Positions 57,330 to 64,000 of a stretch of DNA of 64,000 nt are shown in pieces. The notes below the pieces were generated by a model. The model had not been told where the DNA came from. It did not search any database and saw only the letters and a list, made by a program, of their open reading frames with translations. Origin of the DNA: Massilia litorea (GTDB taxonomy: Bacteria; Pseudomonadota; Gammaproteobacteria; Burkholderiales; Burkholderiaceae_D); contig NZ_CP062941.1 of the NCBI RefSeq assembly GCF_015101885.1, positions 5,124,431-5,188,430 of the forward strand, written 5' to 3'. The first letter of the stretch is position 1. Every line of letters starts with the position of its first letter. Both the position numbers and the translations under genes were made by a program.

Positions 57330-57635
57330 CTACCGTTGTTTTGCAAAGGCCCTGCGACATTTCTCGAACATTCGCTGATAAGCGCTTTTCGATGGGACGT
57401 TTTCCTCATACACCCAAAGTACGGTGTTTACAACAAACGGCGCAGCCGAGTCTTTTGAGTCAAGCTTCCCTTCCCTTATGAGTGCTCGAAGAAGCTCGTC
57501 TTGAGACACTCCTCTGTCCCGCTGCTCAGCGGACATCTTTGCTAAAGCTGCCATCGGCCTACATACACTATCATCGGCAAATGCATGCGATGCACCTAAG
57601 ATCGCAAAGGAAAAAATCAGTGTTGTACGAAGCAT
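57330..57635 (-). CDS. Small exported protein of unknown function
   Basis: Protein of 101 residues with a signal peptide (1-20, ending HAFADD) and a helical body containing two Cys residues (CRPMAALA and EKCRRAFAKQR). No recognised domain. It is on the strand opposite to most island 2 genes and stands alone as probable cargo. Confidence 0.55.
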   Translation of the reverse strand: MLRTTLIFSFAILGASHAFADDSVCRPMAALAKMSAEQRDRGVSQDELLRALIREGKLDSKDSAAPFVVNTVLWVYEENVPSKSAYQRMFEKCRRAFAKQR

Positions 57636-57747
57636 TTAATTTTCCCGTCGTTAAAGTGATCTAGTATATTAACGAATGGAAAACATTGCTATCTCTAAGC
57701 GAGCAACTCCATATTTCTAACAATTATGCTTTCAACAGAGGGTTGGT

Positions 57748-58317
57748 ATGCGAACCGTATTACTTCATCTAGAACGCCTGCAACGTCACTACGAAGCCTC
57801 GGTACGATCCTACGATGAAGTTTCATTACTTGATCTCTCGCACTCCCTTCGCGTATGGGCTGATCTCAAAACGGTGTTGCCACAGTTAGCTCCCGCGTTT
57901 TCCAAAACCTTGAGCTTCAAAACTTCTACGCCTGCAAAGAAAGTCTTACGCGCAGCACGTGGCTCTCGATTCGTCTTCGCTTTCATGCCCGGGGGAGTGA
58001 TTACGTACGCAGCCAATGGAAGCATTGTCACAGGCCCTCAGGATATCAAGGATAGATCTTTCACTGTCGGGGTCAGCTGCAAAATCAACACTGATGGCTC
58101 GATGGAGCTAAAAAATTACTCTTTTATGGAAGTTGCCAGCGACCAACCAATGGTCAAGGCTGCTGCGGCAGAGGATGTCTCCCGCTGCAACTACTCCCAA
58201 TGGCTTGGAGCTGAAGCTGTAAGGATGTCGTATCCAGACAAGACCGGCGAGCTGAAAATAGTATCGATTACGAGGGAAATGCTGGCATTCCCCCACCAGC
58301 GCGGACACTTTCGATAG
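57748..58317 (+). pseudogene. Unknown gene interrupted by an IS3-family element (5' part)
   Basis: Reading frame of 189 codons, but the last five (GHFR and the TAG stop) come from the left inverted repeat of the IS. The native part is 185 codons: a helical N-terminus (LERLQRHYEASVRSYDEVSLLDLSHSLRVWADL), then a beta-rich domain (RFVFAFMPGGVITYAANGS, TVGVSCKINTDGSMELKNYSFM). No family recognised. The 3' part continues in frame at 59501-59584. Confidence 0.6.
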
Positions 58318-58344
58318 GTATGATGTCCCTATCGGAGGAGTTAC

Positions 58345-58632
58345 ATGGCACGTGAAAGACGGTTGTTTTCAGAAGAGTTCAAGCGCGAGGCAGTCAAGCT
58401 GGTAGGCCAGCCTGGTGCAAGCAAGGCGGCGATCGCCCGCGACCTTGGCATTGGCGCCAATTTGCTGGGGCGGTGGTGCAGAGACGCCAACGTGGATGCA
58501 GAGGTTACGGGCGGGGGCGAGAAGGTATCGACCCAGGAATATGAGCGCATGCGGCGCGAGCTGGCAAAGGTCAAGACGGAGCGCGACATCTTAAAAAAGG
58601 CGCTCGGCTACTTCGCAGCCGACCTCAAGTGA
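58345..58632 (+). CDS. IS3-family transposase OrfA
   Basis: Protein of 95 residues with a helix-turn-helix (FSEEFKREAVKLVGQPGASKAAIARDLGIGANLLGRW) and a C-terminal leucine-zipper-like helix (YERMRRELAKVKTERDILKKAL). It binds the IS ends. The A6G run near its end allows -1 frameshifting to make OrfAB. It overlaps OrfB by four bases. Confidence 0.9.
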   Translation: MARERRLFSEEFKREAVKLVGQPGASKAAIARDLGIGANLLGRWCRDANVDAEVTGGGEKVSTQEYERMRRELAKVKTERDILKKALGYFAADLK

Positions 58633-59489
58633 AGTACGGCTTCATCGCCAAATATAGAGCCATCTGGCCAACGCGAACGATGTGTCGTCTGCTTGGTGTG
58701 TCGAGCAGTGGTTTTTACGACTGGCTCGGCCGACCAATAAGTGCGCATGAACGTGAGAATGCGCAGCTCCTCAAGGCGATCAAGCACAGCCACGAAGCCA
58801 GCGATGGCACATACGGTTCGCCGCGCGTAGTGCGAGACCTTATCGATGCTGGCTTTGCCTGCAGTGAGAACCGCGTGGCACGGCTGATGAAAGCTGCCGG
58901 CATCAAGGCCCGCCACAAGCGTCGCCGCGCACCTGGGCAGCTCGATTCGCCAGTCCACGCCATCGCGCCGAACCTGCTGGACCGGCAATTTGAAGCGCCA
59001 GGCCCGAACCAGAAATGGGCTGCTGACTTTACTTACGTATGGACTGGCGAAGGCTGGCTGTTTGTCGCTGTCGTCCTTGACCTGTACTCGCGGCGTGTGG
59101 TGGGCTGGTCGATGCAACCGACCATGACAGCGCAGCTGGTAATGGATGCCCTGCTGATGGCCATCTTCCGCCGCGGCCGGCCTCGGGCAGTATTGCATCA
59201 CTCGGACCAGGGCTCGCAATACACCAGCGAAGACTTCCAGCGCTTGCTCGAATCGCACGGCATCGTTTGCAGCATGAGCCGTCGCGGCAACTGCTGGGAC
59301 AACGCTGCAATGGAAAGCTTCTTTTCGACGCTGAAAACCGAGCGGCTGAGCAAAAAGCACTACCGGACCAGGGATGATTTACGGGCAGACGTGTTCGACT
59401 ATATCGAAAGGTTCTACAATCCACGCCGGCGTCATTCCACTCTCGGGTATATCAGCCCGGTACAGTTTGAAAACCTAAAATGCGCCTAA
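58629..59489 (+). CDS. IS3-family transposase OrfB (DDE)
   Basis: Catalytic subunit of 286 residues, with an HTH_21-like N-terminus (DGTYGSPRVVRDLIDAGFACSENRVARLMK) and an rve integrase core. DDE residues are visible: WAADFTYV, LHHSDQGSQY, and the Glu in DNAAMESFFSTLK. The tail RRRHSTLGYISPVQFE is typical. It should be produced as the OrfAB fusion. The frame is intact, so the IS is probably active. Confidence 0.92.
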   Translation: MKYGFIAKYRAIWPTRTMCRLLGVSSSGFYDWLGRPISAHERENAQLLKAIKHSHEASDGTYGSPRVVRDLIDAGFACSENRVARLMKAAGIKARHKRRRAPGQLDSPVHAIAPNLLDRQFEAPGPNQKWAADFTYVWTGEGWLFVAVVLDLYSRRVVGWSMQPTMTAQLVMDALLMAIFRRGRPRAVLHHSDQGSQYTSEDFQRLLESHGIVCSMSRRGNCWDNAAMESFFSTLKTERLSKKHYRTRDDLRADVFDYIERFYNPRRRHSTLGYISPVQFENLKCA

Positions 59490-59500
59490 CGGAAGTGTCC

Positions 59501-59584
59501 GTGACGATGGGGGAAGGCCATGCTGATTCGGAGGGTCGCAAATACGCTCGATGGGTCGCATCCGTCAGCAGCTCACGAAGTTAG
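59501..59584 (+). pseudogene. 3' remnant of the gene interrupted by the IS
   Basis: Directly after the IS, an open frame reads VTMGEGHADSEGRKYARW to a TAG at 59582. Joining 58302 to 59501 keeps the frame of the upstream gene, giving a protein of about 212 residues without the IS. Confidence 0.5.
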
Positions 59585-59808
59585 CGAATTCGAGAACAGC
59601 TACGATCCTGCTGTTCATTACTTGCTTCAGTACTCAATGGGAGGGTTATCGCTTCCTTACTTCATCTTGCTGAAGATTGCCCAAGATATCGTCGCTATTG
59701 CTCCGAAGCTACTCCGCATCGAGTCCCAAACCGTCCCCACGTAAAATCGTTCTGTTAAATGTGCAAGAAGTACACCTTGATGAACACACTAAAACAGCCG
59801 AGAAACAC

Positions 59809-59875
59809 TGTTCAACAAGGCCGTAAAAGATAGTTGTTGCACATATTCCAACAATCTCTTAGACTTTGTTGAACA
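59809..59875. repeat. Inverted repeat upstream of the serine recombinase, res-like
   Basis: TGTTCAACAA (59809-59818) and TTGTTGAACA (59866-59875) are exact inverted copies 47 bases apart, just before the recombinase gene. They could be subsites of a recombination (res) site or its operator. Confidence 0.45.
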
Positions 59876-59896
59876 CATCAACGAAGGAGAAGGTGA

Positions 59897-60454
59897 ATGA
59901 CCGCAGGACAAATAGTTGGGTACGTGCGCGTGAGTTCGGTGGACCAGAACCTCGCACGTCAACTGGACGGTATAAAGCTGGACAGAGTGTTTGAAGATAA
60001 GGCATCCGGCAAAGATGTGAAGCGCCCTGCTCTGGTAGCCCTACAAGCTTTTGTTCGTGAAGGCGATACCGTTATGGTGCACTCTATTGACCGCCTTGCC
60101 CGTAACCTTGTCGATCTGCGAGCGATCGTTTCGGGCCTGAACGATAAGGGCGTAGCCGTTACCTTCGTCAAGGAAAACTTGACCTTCAGCGCAGACACTT
60201 CCAGTCCGATGAACACACTCATGCTTTCCATGATGGGAGCATTCGCAGAGTTTGAGCGGTCGATGATCCTGGAGCGACAGCGCGAAGGTATCGCGGCAGC
60301 GAAGGCAGCAGGCAAGCCCGCGGGCCGACCAGAACGGCTCAAGCCAGCCGATGTGGAAGCGATCAAGGCCCGCTGCGCTGCTGGCGATAGTAAGGTAGCA
60401 CTAGCGGCTGAATACAACGTGTCGAGAGGTACGCTTTACGCCGCCCTGAAGTGA
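59897..60454 (+). CDS. Serine recombinase (resolvase/invertase type)
   Basis: Protein of 185 residues. The N-terminal catalytic domain shows GYVRVSSVDQNLARQL with the active Ser, VMVHSIDRLARNLVDLR and the long E-helix region (MMGAFAEFERSMILERQREGI), followed by a C-terminal helix-turn-helix (VALAAEYNVSRGTLYAAL). Pin/TnpR-type size. It may resolve dimers or invert DNA of the island. A ribosome site GAAGGAG lies before the ATG. The 220 bases after it hold no gene. Confidence 0.9.
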   Translation: MTAGQIVGYVRVSSVDQNLARQLDGIKLDRVFEDKASGKDVKRPALVALQAFVREGDTVMVHSIDRLARNLVDLRAIVSGLNDKGVAVTFVKENLTFSADTSSPMNTLMLSMMGAFAEFERSMILERQREGIAAAKAAGKPAGRPERLKPADVEAIKARCAAGDSKVALAAEYNVSRGTLYAALK

Positions 60455-60678
60455 TTACGATAGCCGTAAATACGGCTTACTCCTTTCATCCCGTAATGAC
60501 TCGTACTTCGTTCAAAAACTGCTCAGTATCCAAAAAGTAGTTCGGATATGCTCTTTTGAGTGAATTTATCGAGGACACGGATACGAGAACCACGCGCACT
60601 GACGAGCCAGCAGGAATAAGGCTTTCAGCGGTTGTATATTCATGGTGTGCAAGTCTGGACTGTTCTTGCGATACCCTC

Positions 60679-61497
60679 TTACGAACACCCTTCGACCAGC
60701 AGGTTCGAGCCGGACGAGGAAGTAGCGCGCATTCTTCTGCTGCTCAACCCTCGGCAGAATCGCCTGTACGCCGCAAACACGTTCGCCATGTGATGACTAG
60801 CGTTAAGCTGCCGTATTTCTTCGGAGAGCTTGAGAAAGTCGTCGGACGTTCCTGGAACCGTAGGGCACCCTTCCCGCAGCGCAAAGACAGAACTCATCAG
60901 TGCGAAGAAGCGCCTCCATTCCTCGCTCCCTAGGTTCGACTTCAGGGCCTGCCCAGTGAATGTTTCCGCTGCCTCGACAGCAGTAGCCCATTTATGTTGT
61001 AACTGTGTCCGAATCTGGATTTCAAGCTTCAGCCCGGCATAGGGACTAGAAGCACCAGCGAACGTGTACATAAGGTGGACACCCCGGTAGCCAGTTGGTT
61101 TGGGTGTTGCAATATAGTCCTTGCTGTTCGACAGTGTATGGACTAAAGGCGAATTCACGTACGTCGCCTCCAACCGTCTGACCAATTGGACGGTCGGCAT
61201 GACGGCTCTACAACCACCAATATCCTGCATTTGCGTCAGCCGCATACTACTCTTGCTCCTGAGCTTGGCCGCAATCGAATCAAGTCGCTTGATACGCTGC
61301 ACCACTAGTGCTTTCGGGGCAAGCTTCTGAGCACGGTTCTTTAGCGTGGTATGGAAGGTGTTGAGAGGATGTGCATGCGAGGCGCGAAAGTTGTCGATTA
61401 TTGCCAAGCAGTCAGCGGGGTTTCCAACGGCGTCGGCAAAGGCACGACCAGCAGCGTTGTATTCGGTGCGGGTGAACTGTAGGGTAGCGTACGCCAT
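60679..61497 (-). CDS. RelA/SpoT synthetase-domain protein (toxSAS/defence candidate)
   Basis: Protein of 272 residues with one alarmone-synthetase-type domain and no hydrolase, TGS or ACT domains. Motifs: RIKRLDSIAAKLRSKSSMRLTQMQDIGGCRAVM, DYIATPKPTGYRGVHLMY, and LEIQIRTQLQHKWATAVEAAE (the family E-Q-R-T/QHxWA signature). The C-terminal 70 residues are helical and unknown. Such single-domain proteins on mobile elements include toxic SAS enzymes that pyrophosphorylate nucleotides or tRNA and act in phage defence. An antitoxin is not evident. Adjacent to the right att site, as typical cargo. Confidence 0.8.
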   Translation of the reverse strand: MAYATLQFTRTEYNAAGRAFADAVGNPADCLAIIDNFRASHAHPLNTFHTTLKNRAQKLAPKALVVQRIKRLDSIAAKLRSKSSMRLTQMQDIGGCRAVMPTVQLVRRLEATYVNSPLVHTLSNSKDYIATPKPTGYRGVHLMYTFAGASSPYAGLKLEIQIRTQLQHKWATAVEAAETFTGQALKSNLGSEEWRRFFALMSSVFALREGCPTVPGTSDDFLKLSEEIRQLNASHHMANVFAAYRRFCRGLSSRRMRATSSSGSNLLVEGCS

Positions 61498-61740
61498 ACT
61501 GCCTCTTGGAAAAAAAAGATCATTTTAATCCGTAGAGATGCAGGGCGGAAAATTATGAAGAACTAGGGCCGTGTTCCTTGTGAAGTGAGCGAACGGCAGC
61601 AGTCTCTTGTCGATATTTCAATTTCCGGAAATGCTACAGTTCGGTCATCCCCATTGGCGTTAAGCGGCGTAACCGACCTCGCGGATTTTTTATTTTTTTG
61701 ACAAACCTAGAGGAAAGATCGGGTTTTGCAGTCACCGATG

Positions 61741-61760
61741 AGTGCACACATCATGCACAC
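61741..61760 (+). repeat. Arm-type repeat pair, right end of island 2
   Basis: AGTGCACACATCATGCACAC, two TGCACAC units 11 bases apart, 36 bases before the right att core. It matches 54233-54252 in 18 of 20 positions. Otherwise 61498-61796 holds no gene. Confidence 0.65.
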
Positions 61761-61792
61761 GAACCTCTTGAAACCCGCATGAATACTGGAAA

Positions 61793-61843
61793 TTACGTCC
61801 AGTCCATCATGGGGCAACGCTGAGGGTGCGGGGCGGTAGTCAT
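61793..61843 (-). pseudogene. Displaced original start of dusA
   Basis: Reading leftwards from the ATG at 61843 gives MTTAPHPQRCPMMDWT and then a TAA supplied by the island. The MMDWT part is the att core. An AAGGA ribosome site precedes the ATG. This is the former 5' end of dusA, cut off by island 2. Its QRCPMMDW joint is two residues shorter than usual, perhaps a local sequence error. Confidence 0.8.
61797..61814. other. att site, right end of island 2
   Basis: GTCCAGTCCATCATGGGG, exact copy of 54148-54165, followed by the displaced dusA start. Confidence 0.88.
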
Positions 61844-61947
61844 GCGGAACAATCCTTTGCTGGCGCCTCGCGCGATCGGGGAAGGCGCAGCAAGCCGGGC
61901 ATTTTACAGAAGAATCGCCCTCCCCTCAAGCGGGGCCTGTTTATGCG

Positions 61948-62838
61948 TCACCGGCGGTGCGCTGCGCGGATGCCGTCGGCCAGGGCGATCCGTGGCTGCC
62001 AGCCCGGCGGCGGCGCGCCTCCCGTCCAGGGAAGCAGCATCTCGCGCGGTCGTCGGGCGCGCACCCCAGTCGGCGGCGATCGGCAGGCCGGCCACGGCCT
62101 CGAAGCGGCCACCAGCTCGGTCAGGCGCAGCGGCGCGCCGGACGATACCCGGTAGTGCAGCTGTCCCGGCCGGCCGTGCGCAAGGCATCCGCCGCCGCAA
62201 TATAGGCATCGACGACGTCGTCGACATACACCAGGTCGAGCAGCTGGCGGCCGCTGGACATGGCCAGCCGTTCGCCGCTGCGCGCCGCGCGCCACAGCGC
62301 GGTCATCAGCTTGGGCGGACGTCGCCCGGGCCGTAGGTGTCGAACAGCACCAGCGTCGCGACCCGGAATGCGTGCGCGTTGACGTAATACGCCAGGATCG
62401 CTTCGAAGGCCTGCTTGGTGGCGGCGTACAGGTTGACCGGATCGTAGTCGCGGGTCGCCGTAGTGCTGCCAGGCGGTGCCGGTATTGACCAGCTTGCGCA
62501 CGCCGGCGACCCGCATCGCCTCGGCCAGCTGGGTGGCGAACAGCAGGTTCGCCTGCACCAGCGGCGCGACGTCCTGGGGCCGGTGCTCCGGCGACGAAAA
62601 CGGCGGCCAGGTGAAAGACGACATCCGGCGCGGCCTGCTGCACGATCCGGACCAGGTCCTCGGTAGCGCCTTCGAAACGGTGCACGGTCAGGGCCGGCGC
62701 CGGTGCCGGAAAGCTGGAACCGGCGCGCAGCAGGACATGCACCTTCCAGCCCGCGGCCAGGAGCCTGCGCGCGAGATGTGACCCGACATAGCCGCTGGCC
62801 CCGGTGACCAGGGCGCGGCGAGGTGGCGCTTCGTTCAC
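61948..62838 (-). pseudogene. NAD-dependent epimerase/dehydratase, multiply frameshifted
   Basis: Extended short-chain dehydrogenase read in three frames. Fragments in order: RALVTGASGYVGSHLARRLL (NAD loop), FHLAAVFV, then in another frame ANLLFATQLAEAMRVAGVRKLVNTGTAW, then DPVNLYAATKQAFEAILAYY (YxxxK) and LFDTYGPGD, then LLDLVYVDDVVDAYIAAADA, and an end GWQPRIALADGIRAAHRR. At least five one-base shifts are needed, while all conserved motifs are kept. This looks like sequence error more than decay. Likely a sugar-nucleotide epimerase. Start GTG at 62838. Confidence 0.75.
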
Positions 62839-63126
62839 GTTAGTGCTCTGGACGAACAGGTTCGGCAACCAACGACATCGTCAAGACCTGCGGTAACGCC
62901 GCAAACCGGGCTGGCATGGGCTGCTGCCTGTTCCATCTGTCTTCCTCGTGACCCTCATGTGTGATAGCAAGATTATACGCTCGGGCAGCATGAGGCGCGC
63001 CGAGCGCTCCCACCTAAAATATTTCCACACGGCACTTAATGAACTGCTGAAAGCGGTCGTCTTGTACTTGTGAGAGCGCGAAGAGGCGCACCATTCAACC
63101 GATTCACCCAATACCAGGAGTTCACC

Positions 63127-63983
63127 ATGCTGAGCCTTCACACCAACGCCGCCGGCCTTTTCCGCCCAAAACTCGATCTCGCGCACCCAGACCAGCCTGT
63201 CGACCTCGATGACCCGCCTGTCGACCGGTTACCGCATCAACTCGGCAATGGACGACGCTGCCGGCCTGCAGATCGCCACCCGCCTGAAAGCACAGACCAG
63301 CGGCATGCCGTTGCAATGCGTAACACCCAGAATTCGACTTCGATGCTGCAGACCGCCGAAGGCGCGCTCGACGAAGTAAGCAACATGCTGGTCCGCATGA
63401 AAGACCTGGCAACCCAGGCCGGCCGACCAGTCGTCGACCCAGGCCGACAAGGACGCCATGCAGCTGGAATTCGACGCACTCGGCCTGGAACTGGGCAACG
63501 TGATGAAGAACACCACCTTCGGCGGCGCCAAGCTGCTGGTCGGCGGTACCGTTGCCAGCGCCATGAAATTCCAGATCGGCGCGAGCTCGACCGAAACGAT
63601 GGCGGTCGACCTGTCGGGTGACGTGACCGCGGCGACACCAACGTCGGCCTGGCCACCGCCAACTACGGCGGCGCCGCCACCGGCACCGAAAATCGCCAGC
63701 GGCGCTGCCGCCACCGCCTCGATCGCAAGCTCGACACCGCGCTGGCATCGGTCGGCAAGGTGCGTTCGGGCCTGGGCGCTGCCGCCAACCGCCTGGAACA
63801 CGTGTACAACAACCTGGCCAACGTCAGCACCAACAGCAAGGCCGCAACCGGCCGCATCATGGACACCGACTTCGCCACCGAATCGTCGAACATGACCGCC
63901 AAGCAGATGCTGATGCAAGCCGGCACCGCATGCTGAAGCAGACCAACCAGATGTCGTCGATGGTCATGTCGCTCCTGCAGTAA
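63127..63983 (+). pseudogene. fliC: Flagellin, multiply frameshifted
   Basis: Flagellin of about 280 residues spread over three frames. The start [12 protein letters not shown] is followed, after a one-base insertion, by [19 protein letters not shown], then [41 protein letters not shown], and the C-terminal half with NRLEHVYNNLANVSTN and KQTNQMSSMVMSLLQ before the TAA. About five single-base insertions or deletions are needed. Conserved D0/D1 ends are intact, so it is probably a real flagellin with sequencing errors. AGGAG precedes the ATG. Confidence 0.85.
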
Positions 63984-64000
63984 TCGAATTGTCACTGCGG

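Larger units (their letters stand above)
58302..59501 (+). mobile_element. IS3-family insertion sequence
   Basis: About 1.2-kb element with 17-base terminal inverted repeats, CGGACACTTTCGATAGG at left and the complement of CGGACACTTCCGTTAGG at right (two mismatches). It encodes OrfA and OrfB with a -1 slippery site (A AAA AAG at 58593-58599). No direct target duplication is visible at the ends (left GCG, right TGA). It sits within an unknown island gene. Confidence 0.88.
54148..61814. mobile_element. Genomic island 2, integrated in the 5' end of dusA
   Basis: A 7.7-kb element bounded by the 18-base direct repeat GTCCAGTCCATCATGGGG (54148-54165 and 61797-61814), which covers the dusA codons for MMDW. 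Contents: integrase, HTH protein, Xis-like protein, HUH replication protein (inovirus Gp2/YfjJ type), two small unknown proteins, an IS3-family copy, a serine recombinase and a RelA/SpoT-domain protein. No virion or conjugation genes. Base composition is lower in GC than the flanks. It is satellite-like or mobilizable (inference). Confidence 0.9.

Noticed and set aside
59520..59744. Open frame of 74 codons after the IS element
   Set aside because: It starts inside the interrupted-gene remnant, has no recognisable domain and no good ribosome site. It may be a remnant, but I cannot support it.
60556..60933. Open frame of 125 codons on the plus strand
   Set aside because: Overlaps the 3' end of the RelA/SpoT-domain gene in antisense, with no ribosome site or domain.
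54148..61814. Island 2 as an integrative conjugative element
   Set aside because: No relaxase-coupling protein or type IV secretion genes; only an HUH replication-type protein is present.

Overview
The window looks like a chromosomal segment of a GC-rich, aerobic, flagellated betaproteobacterium, most likely Oxalobacteraceae (Massilia/Telluria/Duganella-like). I infer this from the protein families and codon use, not from a marker gene. Supporting signs are a PEP-CTERM protein, a TonB-dependent receptor, a glc/lct-type operon, a YqhA protein beside class I fumarase, KGG-motif and YXWGXW proteins, and flagellin. No rRNA or CRISPR array is visible. Two tRNA genes are present, Ser(GGA) and His(GUG).

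Layout. 1-7 kb: VanZ-like protein, Ser/Gly-rich lipoprotein, and a tightly overlapping galactose operon on the minus strand (galT, an M24 peptidase homologue with lost metal ligands, galK, GH2 glycosidase). 7-24 kb: core and housekeeping genes, namely M20 peptidase, pirin, asparaginase, alpha/beta hydrolase, a uracil-DNA-glycosylase-like protein, hybrid histidine kinase, galM, M28 peptidase, HD-GYP protein, EamA transporter, KGG protein, PEP-CTERM protein and a PhoX-like protein. 24.2-31.5 kb: genomic island 1, integrated in the 3' end of tRNA-Ser. 31.8-38.4 kb: a GntR regulator divergent from a lactate/glycolate permease and glcDEF. 39-54 kb: TonB receptor with DUF2946 partner, acs, yqhA, fumarase, murI, tRNA-His, an ECF sigma/anti-sigma pair, small envelope proteins, a chemotaxis receptor and dusA. 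54.1-61.8 kb: genomic island 2, integrated in the 5' end of dusA. 61.8-64 kb: a nucleotide-sugar epimerase and a flagellin gene, both with many frameshifts.

The islands are the most interesting part. Both have exact direct-repeat attachment sites (14 and 18 bp), and both carry paired tandem repeats near each end that look like arm-type integrase sites. Both also have the same gene order: tyrosine integrase, a protein with a homologous C-terminal helix-turn-helix, a CAAGTAAC-type palindrome directly after its stop codon, an AlpA/Xis-like small protein, and then an HUH-type replication or relaxase protein. Island 1 also carries terminase-small-subunit-like genes, a TerL relic, two HNH proteins and a nucleotidyl-cyclase-like protein. 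Island 2 carries a RelA/SpoT-domain protein, a serine recombinase and an IS3-family insertion. Neither island has conjugation or virion genes, so they read as phage-satellite-like or mobilizable elements with possible anti-phage cargo; that reading is inference.

Island 2 has replaced the dusA start region and left a displaced dusA start, with 16 codons, at its far end. Island 1 separates tRNA-Ser from what was probably its own terminator. A short REP-like inverted repeat family occurs as two complete copies and one half copy.
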